Shown in pieces: positions 49,070-57,909 of a DNA stretch of 64,000 bases. Under the pieces are notes generated by a model. That model saw only the letters and a program-made list of their open reading frames with translations. It searched no databases and was not told where the DNA came from. Origin of the DNA: JAWKUK01 sp964402175 (GTDB lineage Bacteria; Planctomycetota; UBA1135; GCA-002686595). How positions within the stretch are numbered: the stretch's first letter is position 1; each line of letters begins with the position of its first letter. A program made the translations under genes and the position numbers. Location: contig CAYOBN010000006.1 in the NCBI GenBank assembly GCA_964402175.1, positions 1 to 64,000 on the forward strand, given 5' to 3'.

Positions 49070-50227
49070 TCAGCCTTCGTCCAAGAAGGCCTCGAGCACG
49101 GCATCGTCCCCGACCTCGCGGTCGAGCCGCTCCAGGAGCTTCGCCGACACGAGCCACGGCGCCATGCTCTCGCCGCGGCCGCCGCGCACGCTGCCCGTGA
49201 CGACGCGCACCTGGTCCACGAAGCCTTGGTCGAGCGCGTTGCGCAGGAACGTGGGGCCGGTCTCGAGCAGCACGCGCTGGTGCCCCTCCTCCCAGAGGTG
49301 CGTGAAGACCTCGCGCAGGTCGAGCAGGTGGCGGTCCTGGCCGCGCAGCTCGTACACGGTCGCGCCGACCGCCTCGAGCGCGCGCCGGCGCACGCGATCC
49401 GAGCCCGGGAGGCACAGGACGCGCACCGGGCCAGCGGCTTCGTGCTCACCGGGCGGTTGGAAGAGGCGCGCCTCGGGCGGCGTACGCAGCCACGAGTCGA
49501 GCACCACGCGCGTCGGAGGTTTGCGTTCGAGCCGCGCGGGCGGACGCACCGTCAGGCGCGGGTTGTCGTTCAGGATCGTCCCGACGCCGGTGACGACCGC
49601 ATCGACGCGGCTGCGCAGGATCTGCACGTCCGCGAGCGCGGCGGGCCCGGAGATCCAGCGGCCGTCCCCGACGCCCTCCGGCGGCGAGAGGTGCCCGGAG
49701 AGGGTCTGCGCCCACTTCGCGATCGTCCACGGGCGCGGGCGGCGCAGCCGCTCGCGCGAGGTCCAGCGCAGGAAGTGCGGCGCCACCACTTCGAGGCGCG
49801 CGCTGCCTTCGCTCAAGTACACGTCGCAGCCGCGCTCCTGCAGGAGCTGCAGCCCGCGGCCGCGGTGGCGCAGGTCGGGGTCGAGGGCGCCCGCGACGAC
49901 GGTGCGGATGCCCGTCGCGAGGATCGCCTCGGTGCACGGCGGCGTCTTGCCGGTCGTGCTGCACGGCTCGAGGGTGACGACGAGGGTGTCCCACTCGGCG
50001 GCGGGCACGCCGCTCGCGCGGGCGTTCGCCAGCGCTTCGACCTCGGCGTGCGGGCCGCCCCAGACGCGGTGGTAGCCGCGTGCGACGACCTGCCCCTGGG
50101 ACAGGACGGCCGCCCCGACGCAGGGGTTCGGCGCGACCTCGAAGCGGAACGCCCGGGCCTCTCGGCCGAGCTCGGCGAGCAGGTCCTCCAGGAGGCGCGG
50201 GTCGAGCGGTCGTTCGAGGCCCTTCAT
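49070..50227 (-). CDS. ribD: Bifunctional riboflavin deaminase-reductase
   Basis: 385 aa from the ATG at 50227. The N-terminal deaminase has VAPNPCVGAAVLSQGQVVAR, WGGPHAEVEALANARASG (zinc His, catalytic Glu) and LEPCSTTGKTPPCTEAILAT (zinc Cys pair). The C-terminal reductase has WTIAKWAQTLSGHL, ILNDNPRLTVRPP, and LLETGPTFLRNALDQGFVDQ. RibD deaminates and reduces the pyrimidine in steps two and three of riboflavin synthesis. The deaminase site lost nothing obvious. In a leftward pair with the HExxH lipoprotein. Confidence 0.94.
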   Translation of the reverse strand: MKGLERPLDPRLLEDLLAELGREARAFRFEVAPNPCVGAAVLSQGQVVARGYHRVWGGPHAEVEALANARASGVPAAEWDTLVVTLEPCSTTGKTPPCTEAILATGIRTVVAGALDPDLRHRGRGLQLLQERGCDVYLSEGSARLEVVAPHFLRWTSRERLRRPRPWTIAKWAQTLSGHLSPPEGVGDGRWISGPAALADVQILRSRVDAVVTGVGTILNDNPRLTVRPPARLERKPPTRVVLDSWLRTPPEARLFQPPGEHEAAGPVRVLCLPGSDRVRRRALEAVGATVYELRGQDRHLLDLREVFTHLWEEGHQRVLLETGPTFLRNALDQGFVDQVRVVTGSVRGGRGESMAPWLVSAKLLERLDREVGDDAVLEAFLDEG

Positions 50228-50442
50228 GGCACCGGCCCCGATCTTAGGCCGTGGAGTGCATCGGCAACAGCGGGCGTTCGAATCCTCTGCGGCGCGGACC
50301 CGGACCGTCCGCGCGCCCCGATTCGGGAACACCCCCTTCCTTCGACGGCCCGAGGCGCGAGAATGTTCGCCCCGCGAGCCCTGCCCGCGGTGAGCTACCA
50401 GGTGCCCCAGAGCGGGCCCCCCACGACCGCCAGCACAGATCC

Positions 50443-51438
50443 ATGACCAAGGCCCCCATTCGAGTTGCGATCACCGGCGCCGCCGGCCAGATCGGCTACG
50501 CGCTCCTCCCCCGCATCGCTTCGGGCCAGATGTTCGGCCCGGACCAGCCGGTGATCCTGCACCTCATCGAGATCCCCGTCGACAAGGCCATGGAGGCCTT
50601 GAAGGGCGTCGCGATGGAGCTCGAGGACTGCGCCTTCCCCCTGCTGCGCGACATGGTGCTCACGAGCGACATCAACGTGGGCTTCAAGGACGTGAGCTGG
50701 GCGCTGCTCGTCGGCGCGAAGCCGCGCGGCCCGGGCATGGAGCGCGGTGACCTGCTCAAGGAGAACGGCAAGATCTTCATCGGCCAGGGCCGGGCGATCA
50801 ACGAACACGCCGCCAGCGACGTGCGCGTCGCCGTCGTCGGCAACCCGTGCAACACGAACGCCATGATCGCGATGCGCTCGGCGCCGAACGTGCCGCGCGA
50901 GCGCTTCACGGCGATGACGCGCCTCGACCAGAACCGCGCCCAGGCCCAGCTCGCGCTGCGCGCCAAGGTGCAGGTCGCCGATGTGCAGAACGTGACGATC
51001 TGGGGCAACCACTCGGCGACCCAGGTGCCGGACTTCGTGCACGCGACGATCGGCGGGAAACCCGCCGCCGGGGTCATCCACGACGAAGCGTGGCTCAAGG
51101 GCGACTTCTTCAGCACCGTCCAGAAGCGCGGCGCAGCGATCATCGCAGCGCGCGGCCTGTCGAGCGCGATGTCGGCCGCCAACGCGCTGACCGACCACGT
51201 GCGCGACCTCGTGTTCCCGACGCCCGCCGGCGCGTGGAACTCGGTCTGCGTCGTGTCCGACGGCAGCTACGGCGTGCCGGAGGGCCTCATCAGCTCGTTC
51301 CCGGTCCGCGCGGACGGCAAGGGCGACTGGCAGATCGTGCAGGGCCTCGAGCTCGACGCGTTCCTGAAGGAGAAGCTCGCGGCGAGCGTCAAGGAGCTCG
51401 TCGAGGAGCGCGATGCCGTCGCGGGGATGCTCGGTTGA
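50443..51438 (+). CDS. mdh: Malate dehydrogenase
   Basis: 331 aa from the ATG at 50443. Seen: IRVAITGAAGQIGYALLPRI (NAD loop), VGAKPRGPGMERGDLLKENG, VVGNPCNTNAMIAM, FTAMTRLDQNRAQAQLALRA and WGNHSATQVPDFVHATIGG, with the catalytic histidine in the latter. This is the dimeric NAD(P)-MDH branch found in many Gram-negatives and eukaryotic cytosol. It oxidises malate to oxaloacetate in the TCA cycle. The terminal TGA overlaps the start of the next gene (TTGA). Confidence 0.96.
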   Translation: MTKAPIRVAITGAAGQIGYALLPRIASGQMFGPDQPVILHLIEIPVDKAMEALKGVAMELEDCAFPLLRDMVLTSDINVGFKDVSWALLVGAKPRGPGMERGDLLKENGKIFIGQGRAINEHAASDVRVAVVGNPCNTNAMIAMRSAPNVPRERFTAMTRLDQNRAQAQLALRAKVQVADVQNVTIWGNHSATQVPDFVHATIGGKPAAGVIHDEAWLKGDFFSTVQKRGAAIIAARGLSSAMSAANALTDHVRDLVFPTPAGAWNSVCVVSDGSYGVPEGLISSFPVRADGKGDWQIVQGLELDAFLKEKLAASVKELVEERDAVAGMLG

Positions 51439-52055
51439 GCGACTCGGTCCAAGCGGAGCGCGAAGACGGCGCGCGGCGCATCTCCTACGGGGGAGCCATC
51501 GTCGTGCTCGCGGTCGTCCTCACGACGCTCGTCGTCGTGAAGACGACCTTCGGCTGGGTCCAGTCGCAGTCGCCGGTATGGTCCCTCGCGTCCGCGCGAC
51601 GGGTCGTGGACACGGCCCTGATCGCGGAGGACACGAAGGCAGGGCTGCGCACGGAGCTCGACCGGCTCGGGGCGGCCTTCGAGGCGGAGACGATCGACTA
51701 CGCCGCGCTCTTTGCGTCGCTGCAGCGCATCGTCGAGGGCACGCTGATCCCCTCGACAGAGCTGCGCCGCGTCGCGGACACGGCCGAGCTGGACCCCGAG
51801 TCCGCCGCCGCCTTCCGCGCCCTCGCGCGCTCGTTCGAGGGCCAGGCGTTCGTCCCCGAAGGCATCGAGCCCGTGCTGGAGGAGCTGCGCGCGGGCGCGG
51901 CCCCCAAAGCGCTGGCCGAGCGCGTCAAGACCCTCGCTGGAGCCGCGGGCAGTGCATCGACCCAGGAGATCGGGGTCGATCCCGTCGAGACGTTCCGCGC
52001 CCTGGTCGACGCGACCCTGGCAGGCAACCCGCCGCCGCGTTTCGACCCGCGCTGA
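51435..52055 (+). CDS. Single-span membrane protein coupled to mdh
   Basis: 206 aa from the TTG at 51435, which overlaps the mdh stop. One hydrophobic segment near residue 20 (YGGAIVVLAVVLTTLVVVKT) anchors the N-terminus. The remainder is soluble helix (TALIAEDTKAGLRTELDRLG, DYAALFASLQRIVEGTLIPS), with two shared sub-patterns SL..R.V..T that could be a duplicated module. No family recognised. Coupling to mdh argues for real translation; the functional link is unclear. Confidence 0.6.
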   Translation: MSDSVQAEREDGARRISYGGAIVVLAVVLTTLVVVKTTFGWVQSQSPVWSLASARRVVDTALIAEDTKAGLRTELDRLGAAFEAETIDYAALFASLQRIVEGTLIPSTELRRVADTAELDPESAAAFRALARSFEGQAFVPEGIEPVLEELRAGAAPKALAERVKTLAGAAGSASTQEIGVDPVETFRALVDATLAGNPPPRFDPR

Positions 52056-52061
52056 GCGCAC

Positions 52062-52096
52062 GGGCCCGCGCGGCGGAGATCCTTCCGCGCGGGCCC
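52062..52096. terminator. 12-bp perfect hairpin between convergent operons
   Basis: GGGCCCGCGCGG (52062-52073) pairs fully with 52085-52096 around an 11-nt loop. It lies right after the mdh partner gene and facing the end of mrfB. Confidence 0.65.
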
Positions 52097-52173
52097 CGTG
52101 TCGCCGCCCGGTGCGGCCTCCTCGACCCGACGCGAGCTCGCGCAACGGCGAGTGATGGGGCCGGCGCGGTCCC

Positions 52174-53409
52174 TCAGGACTCGGCGTCCCGAGAGCGTTT
52201 GGACCTTACGGGGCGCGTGAGGCGCGCGAGGGCCGAGGTGGCGCGGGCGAGCGCGGGGGGCGGCAGGGGGTGCGCGGTCTCTTGCGCGGCATGGCGCGCG
52301 AGGGCGCGCTCGTACCACGTGCGAGCGGTCTCGCGGTCGCGGCGTTCGTCGAAGGCGCGCGCGAGGGCGAGGGCACGGTGGGCGCTCGGGCCGTAAAGGG
52401 GATCGCCGGCGGCGCGGACCTCGGCCAGGGCGCGGCCGAGGTAGGCGGCGAGCGCCGCGAGGGACTGGACGTCGAGCAGGTTGTGCTGGAAGACCCCTTC
52501 CAGGCGATGGGCGCGGGAGGCGAGGAAGTCGAACCACGCGGCGGGCGCGAGCGAGCCGGGCAAGTCGTCCGCCCGGTGGAAGTGCAGCAGCTCGCGCTCC
52601 ATCGTCTGCAGCCGTGCATCCGGGAGCGCGCCCTTGGTGAGCCGGCGGAACGGGAAACACAGGTCGAGGTGCGGGCGGCCCTCGAACGGTGGTTCGATGC
52701 CGTGCACACGCATCTTGTCCTCGAGTCGGTGGCGGTCGAAGACCTTGCCGAAGAAGGTCACGACGGCGGGCGCCGCGGCGATCTCGTCCGCGATGGCCGC
52801 CAGCGCCGCCGCTTCGTCCGCGGGCTCGCGCAGGAAGGTCTGCTCGACGGTGAATCCGCCCCCATCGAAGCGGCCCAGGCCCACGAGGAAGACGTAGGTC
52901 CCGGCCCCGCCTTCGAGGCCCGTGGTCTCCGTGTCGAGATAGAGCGCCCGCGCCGGATCCAGGCCGCCGACGGCCGGGTCGCCGGTCAAGAGCTCGAAGG
53001 CGAGGGGATCGGCGGACGACGCCTCGTCGAAGCGCCAAGCGCCGTGCGCGGCGCTCGCGGCGACCCGCGTGGTGCGCACGGTGTAGGCGCCGCGGGGACC
53101 CGTACGCAGCTCGAGCCCGTCGGGCGTCCCGACGGTGCGCTGCGCGAGCGCGCGCCCGGACTCCGTCACGCCGACTCCAGGTGCGGACTGCGACGCACGC
53201 GCGAGCCGGGCGCGGAGGCGCTCGGGGAGGCGCGGGATCGGTGTCGGCAGCGCTGTACCTGGAACAGCGGTGGGACCGGGTGGAGTCTCCGCCAGCGGCT
53301 CCGGCTCCGGCGCGCTGCCGAGCGCGCTCGGAGGCGGCTCGCGCCGCAGGCGCGCCAGCTTCGCGCGCAGCGCCTCGGGCCCTTCGGGTCGACCTCTGGA
53401 CTCCGCCAA
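52174..53409 (-). CDS. mrfB: MrfB/YprB-type RNase H-fold exonuclease
   Basis: 411 aa. A Pro-rich N-terminus (~1-70) precedes the nuclease domain at ~150-330: ALYLDTETTGLEGGAGTYVF (catalytic DxE), VVTFFGKVFDRHRLEDKM, PHLDLCFPFRRL (second Asp), and EGVFQHNLLDVQSLAALAAY (HN..D end of the site). This is the YprB/RNase_H_2 arrangement. The C-terminus carries a TPR-like part (ERRDRETARTWYERALARHA), as in B. subtilis YprB. In that species YprB (MrfB) works with the helicase MrfA in mitomycin C-induced repair. Here mrfB begins 3 nt after mrfA ends. Confidence 0.82.
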   Translation of the reverse strand: MAESRGRPEGPEALRAKLARLRREPPPSALGSAPEPEPLAETPPGPTAVPGTALPTPIPRLPERLRARLARASQSAPGVGVTESGRALAQRTVGTPDGLELRTGPRGAYTVRTTRVAASAAHGAWRFDEASSADPLAFELLTGDPAVGGLDPARALYLDTETTGLEGGAGTYVFLVGLGRFDGGGFTVEQTFLREPADEAAALAAIADEIAAAPAVVTFFGKVFDRHRLEDKMRVHGIEPPFEGRPHLDLCFPFRRLTKGALPDARLQTMERELLHFHRADDLPGSLAPAAWFDFLASRAHRLEGVFQHNLLDVQSLAALAAYLGRALAEVRAAGDPLYGPSAHRALALARAFDERRDRETARTWYERALARHAAQETAHPLPPPALARATSALARLTRPVRSKRSRDAES

Positions 53410-53412
53410 CGC

Positions 53413-56034
53413 TCAGCCCTCACTCGCTTTGCCGCGCGGCGCGCGGCCGAGGTCCTCGGGGACCCCCGGCTCGTCCGCGGCCGCGTCCGCTGCGGGGGCG
53501 AGAGCGTCGACCTCGGCCGTCTCCGGCGGTGGGCCGCCCGCGAGGTGGCGCAGGATGCGCGCCACCATCTCCTTGCCCTCCGGGCCGACCTCGGCGGTCG
53601 GGCCGACACAGGCCGGGCAACCGCCCTCGCAGCCGCAACGCAGCACGACGTCGAGCGCCGCCAGGACGAGGTCCCGGAAGCCCTCGTAGAGCAGCTCCGC
53701 GAGGCCGACCCCGCCCTGCACCTTGTCGTAGAGGAACAGGGTCGGTCGACCGAAGTGCGGCGACCGCACGTGGCTCGACAGGCCGAGGTCCGACGGCTGG
53801 CAGCGCACGAACAACGGCGCGACGCGCCGCACGAGCTCCCCCACCGCGCGCCACGCGGCGCCCTGGTCGCCCCCCGCGAGGCCCAGCTCGAGGGCGCTCG
53901 CTTCGGAGAGGGTGACGAGGAACGCCTCGGTGTCGAGCTCTTCCGCGGGCAGGTGGATGTCTCCTGCGCCGACGTTCTCACGCGTGTAGAAGCGGATCTT
54001 CTTGTAGAGCGTCGCGACGGTCGTGACATGGACCTCACCGCGCCAGAGTGTGTAGTCCTCGCCCGTTTGGGGCGGCGGGCTCGACGTGACGCCGTCAGGC
54101 CCCGGCGCGAGCGGCACCCGGCATTCGGCGGACATCGTGTACCGCGCGCGATCGCGCGAGCGGCACTCCTCCAGGCGCAGCACGCGCACGTCCGTGTCCG
54201 ACTGCGCGTCGGTGTAATAATCGCTCTCGACCTCTTTCACGTACGCGCGCCGATTGGCGTAGTCGAAGCGCTCGACGCGCCACGTGACTCCCTGGACCTG
54301 ATAGATCGCGCCCTCGTGCACCGTCGTGATGGAGCTCGGGCGATCCGTCTCGCCGATCGCACGCTCGGTGCCTTGCTCCAGGATCAAGACGTTGTCGAGC
54401 TCGCCGCCGGCGAGCGACACATCCTGCGCGGGGTACGCGTCCGCCATCCAGTACCAAGTGCCGCCGCGCTTCAGCAGGAACCCGGACTCGTCGGCCAGGT
54501 AATCCAGGACCTCTGCGGCGTGCGGCACCGCGCCGTATTCGGGTTCACCGACGAGGCCGCCGCGCTCATCGGAGCGGAACGGCAGCTCGAACGCCGCGCA
54601 TTTGAGCTGCTCGCTCAAGAGCACGAGGTTGTCGGGATCGACGCCGAGCGCCTCACGCGGCGCTTCGAAGAGGTATTCCGGATGGTGCGCCAAGTACTGG
54701 TCCACCGGCTCGGAGCGGGCGATCTGGACGACGAGCGAGGCGTTGCCGCGGCGGCCTACACGGCCGGCCCGCTGCCAGAAGCTGGCCTGGCTGCCCGGGT
54801 ATCCGACGAGCACCGCGACATCGAGCGCGCCGATGTCGATGCCGAGCTCCAGCGCGTTCGTGGACACGACCACCTTGACCGTCCCGTCCTTGAGCCCCGC
54901 TTCGATCTCGCGGCGCATGTCAGGCAGGTAACCGCCCCGGTACCCACGGACTTCGCTCGGGCGCAAGCCGAGGCCCTTCGCCCCCTCTTTCAGGTAACGC
55001 GTGAGGACCTCGACCGCCGTGCGCCGACCGCAGAAGAAGATCGTTTGGTGACCTGGACCACACACCGCGCGCGCCAGCTCGCGCGCCTCTTCGAGGGCGC
55101 TCGCGCGCAGCCCCGCCATCGGGTTCAAGAGCGGCGGTTCGTACACGCCGAAGAAGCGCTCTCCCGAGGGCGATGCGTCATCGGCGACGACCGCGACCTC
55201 GCGCCCGAAGAGCGCGCGCGCATGTGCGCCGGGATCGCGCAGCGTCGCGGAGGAGGCCAGGAACCGGGGGCGCGCGCCGTAGTGGCGCGCGATGCGCAAG
55301 AGGCGCCTCAGGACGTTGGCGACGCTGGAGCCGAAGACCCCCGAGAGGGTGTGCACCTCGTCGATGACGATGTAGCGCAGGTCGCGGAAGAGCTCCGCCC
55401 ACTTCGCGTGGTTCGGCAGGATCCCCTGGTGCAGCATGTAGGGGTTCGTGAGCACCATGTGCCCGCGGTCGCGCAAGGTGCGGCGCACGCTCGGCGGCGT
55501 GTCCCCGTCGTAGGTGAACGCGTGCCAGTCGCGGGCGCCCGAGTCGGGGTGGTGCTCGCAGAGCGCCTCGACCAGCGCCGAGAGGCCCGCGGTCTGGTCC
55601 TGCGAGAGCGCTTTGGTCGGGTAGAGGAACAGCGCCCGCGCGCGGCCGCCGCTCTCCAGCAGCGCCTGCAGGACCGGCGCGGTGTAACAGACCGTCTTGC
55701 CCGACGCCGTGGGCGTCGCGACGAGCACGTCGCGCCCCGCCAGAGCGTGTTCGATCGCCTGGGCCTGGTGGGAGTACGGCTCCCGCATGCCGCGCCGTTG
55801 CAGCACGTCCACGAGGCGCGGGTCGAGCGCCTCGGGCCAGGCCTCCGTGCGCCCCGGGCGCGCGGGCTGCCGGCGCCAATGGACGATCCGCTGCTGCCAG
55901 CGGGGCTCCTCGGAGAGCGTCCGGACGATGTCGCGCACGCTCCTGCCGCGGCCCTGGGAGCGCGCGCCGCCGACGGGCGGCGCCGCGCTCGGGGCGGCCT
56001 CACTGGGATTCGACGACTGGAATTCGGACGACAC
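53413..56034 (-). CDS. mrfA: MrfA/YprA-type DEAD/DEAH helicase with DUF1998
   Basis: 873 aa. Helicase core ~85-470: YSHQAQAIEHALAGRDVLVA (Q-like motif), ATPTASGKTVCYTAPVLQAL (Walker A), IDEVHTLSGVFGSSVANVL (DEVH box), STNALELGIDIGALDVAVLV, and WQRAGRVGRRGNASLVVQI (motif VI). The C-terminal DUF1998 has LDVVLRCGCEGGCPACVGPT, the four-cysteine zinc cluster of YprA-type proteins. MrfA translocates on DNA and, with MrfB, repairs mitomycin C lesions in B. subtilis. The N-terminal ~60 residues are disordered. Adjacent mrfB on the same strand strengthens the call. Confidence 0.88.
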   Translation of the reverse strand: MSSEFQSSNPSEAAPSAAPPVGGARSQGRGRSVRDIVRTLSEEPRWQQRIVHWRRQPARPGRTEAWPEALDPRLVDVLQRRGMREPYSHQAQAIEHALAGRDVLVATPTASGKTVCYTAPVLQALLESGGRARALFLYPTKALSQDQTAGLSALVEALCEHHPDSGARDWHAFTYDGDTPPSVRRTLRDRGHMVLTNPYMLHQGILPNHAKWAELFRDLRYIVIDEVHTLSGVFGSSVANVLRRLLRIARHYGARPRFLASSATLRDPGAHARALFGREVAVVADDASPSGERFFGVYEPPLLNPMAGLRASALEEARELARAVCGPGHQTIFFCGRRTAVEVLTRYLKEGAKGLGLRPSEVRGYRGGYLPDMRREIEAGLKDGTVKVVVSTNALELGIDIGALDVAVLVGYPGSQASFWQRAGRVGRRGNASLVVQIARSEPVDQYLAHHPEYLFEAPREALGVDPDNLVLLSEQLKCAAFELPFRSDERGGLVGEPEYGAVPHAAEVLDYLADESGFLLKRGGTWYWMADAYPAQDVSLAGGELDNVLILEQGTERAIGETDRPSSITTVHEGAIYQVQGVTWRVERFDYANRRAYVKEVESDYYTDAQSDTDVRVLRLEECRSRDRARYTMSAECRVPLAPGPDGVTSSPPPQTGEDYTLWRGEVHVTTVATLYKKIRFYTRENVGAGDIHLPAEELDTEAFLVTLSEASALELGLAGGDQGAAWRAVGELVRRVAPLFVRCQPSDLGLSSHVRSPHFGRPTLFLYDKVQGGVGLAELLYEGFRDLVLAALDVVLRCGCEGGCPACVGPTAEVGPEGKEMVARILRHLAGGPPPETAEVDALAPAADAAADEPGVPEDLGRAPRGKASEG

Positions 56035-56124
56035 GGCCCCTCCGCTGTTCGGGTCGCGTCAGGGTACGTCAAACGGGCCGCCGCGCACTCGCCGGGGCCC
56101 TGAAATCGCTCGCTCAGGGGGCGC

Positions 56125-57909
56125 TCACTGGCCGCCCTCGACCAGGGCCGCGAGCTTCGCGTGCAGCCCTTGATCGAGCGCCTTCGCCCGGCGGGTCCCG
56201 TGCGTCAGCTCGATCGTGCCGTCGGGCGCACGCCCGAGGTCCGCGACGAGCCGCTGCCGGTCCATGTCGACGAGCTCGAGCCGCAGGACATCGGTGAGTT
56301 CGGCGCGGTCGGCGGGGCGCACCTCCGTATCGGCCTTCAGGAACAGCACCGCATCGAGGAGCTGACGCAGCTCGCGCGCTGGGACCTCGGCGTCGCTCGG
56401 CCGCCACGTGAACGCCTCGCTGCGCACGTAGCGGCGGGTGCGGCCTGCGTGTGTGATCGAGAGCTCGCTCAAGAATGCCTCGGCGACGTCCCAGACGAGC
56501 CTGCGGTAGAAGTGACTCGCTGGGAGGTCCAGCAGCTCTTCGATCGCGACATCGAGCCCCGCGAGGACCGCCTCGTCCTCCCGCAGGAACGCCAGGAGCT
56601 CCGTGCCTTCGGCGCCGCGGATGCGGCGACCACAGAACCCGCCCTGCCGCCGATCCCCGACCGGAGTCACCCAGATCGCGTCGCGCGGCTCACCCGCGGG
56701 GAAGCCGTCTTCGACGGGGCGGTCGAGGAGCACCGTCAGCTTCGCCTGGGTCTCGAGGCGCGTCAGGACCTCCTCCACGGCGGAGGACTCCGCCGGCACG
56801 GGGAGGCCGAACTCCGCCATGCCCGCGGGGCGCTCGGCGACGCTCCACGAACCGTCGATGCCGCGCGCGAGCCGGAGCGCGGCGCCGCGGCGCTCGAACG
56901 TGACGTCCTGCAGCATGTCGCGCCGCAGCCGGAAGAACTCGCGCTCCATGAGCTCGCCGAGGTTGTCAATCCCCTCGACGATCGTGTTCCACTCGTTCGC
57001 TCCGAGCTCGTAGACGTGGGGCTGGCCCGGACGGCGCGCGAACGAACGGCGATCGTCGCTCTGGCCGAACTCGAGCGTGGATTCGATGCCGTGGCCGTCC
57101 TGCAAACGGATCGAGAACCACGCGGGCGCGAGGCCGTAGCGCGCGAGGTCCGCATCCGGCACATCCGTGACGAACCGCGTGATCCGCAGCGAGGCGATCG
57201 CGCGGCTGTACAGCCCCATGAAGTCCGCGTCGATGCGACCGCGGACGGGTTTGTACATGCGCCAGCCGTAACCTTCGGCGGCGACGCTCCAATCGGCCGA
57301 AGGCGCGCTGCCCTCGAGGAAGACTCGCCCGCGCCGATCGAGCGCGACGACGCTGGACGGATCCACGCGAAACAGCCTTCGACTGCGCAGGTCGGGGATG
57401 TCGCGCTGCAGGAGCGACTCGAGGTTGCGCATCGTGCGCAGCACACGCCCATCGCGCTGCACGAAGACCCGTTGGCCGTCGAGGTCGACCGCGCCCATCT
57501 CGACGCGCACCTTGCGACGGCCGCCGCCGACCTGCTCCTCTTCGACCTCGATGAAGCCGCGGGCAGGCGCAAGGCCCGCAGCCGCGCGGTCCTGGAGCTC
57601 CGTCGGCACCGGGGTCGCGAGGTTCGCGCTGATGATCATGAGCACCTGCTCCACCACCTCGGGCGCAGCGGGGTACGCGATCGGGTCCGTCAGGTACCAG
57701 ACCCCGTTGTCGTCGCGCTCGATGCGGGCGTGAATGGAGCGCTCGAGGTTCTCCAGGCGAATGGCGCGCACCAGGGCGGGGTCGACGCCGCGGAACAGCG
57801 GCTCCGCGTCTGCGGTCGGTATCGCCGCCTCGCGCTGCGATTGACGGTAGACGACGAACCCCAGTCCGCCGACCAGCAGCAACAGGAAGAGCGTTGTCAG
57901 CCGATTCAA
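56125..57909 (-). CDS. DUF4340 protein of the Gld-type ABC system
   Basis: 594 aa from a TTG overlapping the GldG stop (TTGA). One N-terminal span (LTTLFLLLLVGGLGFVVYRQ) is followed by a large periplasmic part. IRLENLERSIHARIERDDNG, VWYLTDPIAYPAAPEVVEQV and repeated sub-domains of the same pattern (YLAPS-like blocks LTVLLDRPVEDGF) fit DUF4340 proteins, which almost always follow GldG in planctomycetes. The role is unknown; assembly or gating of the ABC exporter is inferred. Full length for the family. Confidence 0.85.
   Translation of the reverse strand: MNRLTTLFLLLLVGGLGFVVYRQSQREAAIPTADAEPLFRGVDPALVRAIRLENLERSIHARIERDDNGVWYLTDPIAYPAAPEVVEQVLMIISANLATPVPTELQDRAAAGLAPARGFIEVEEEQVGGGRRKVRVEMGAVDLDGQRVFVQRDGRVLRTMRNLESLLQRDIPDLRSRRLFRVDPSSVVALDRRGRVFLEGSAPSADWSVAAEGYGWRMYKPVRGRIDADFMGLYSRAIASLRITRFVTDVPDADLARYGLAPAWFSIRLQDGHGIESTLEFGQSDDRRSFARRPGQPHVYELGANEWNTIVEGIDNLGELMEREFFRLRRDMLQDVTFERRGAALRLARGIDGSWSVAERPAGMAEFGLPVPAESSAVEEVLTRLETQAKLTVLLDRPVEDGFPAGEPRDAIWVTPVGDRRQGGFCGRRIRGAEGTELLAFLREDEAVLAGLDVAIEELLDLPASHFYRRLVWDVAEAFLSELSITHAGRTRRYVRSEAFTWRPSDAEVPARELRQLLDAVLFLKADTEVRPADRAELTDVLRLELVDMDRQRLVADLGRAPDGTIELTHGTRRAKALDQGLHAKLAALVEGGQ

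Noticed and set aside
50270..50300. GTTCGAATC resembling a tRNA T-loop
   Set aside because: The flanking five bases do not pair (GGGCG against CCTCT), and no D-arm, anticodon arm or acceptor stem can be drawn around it.
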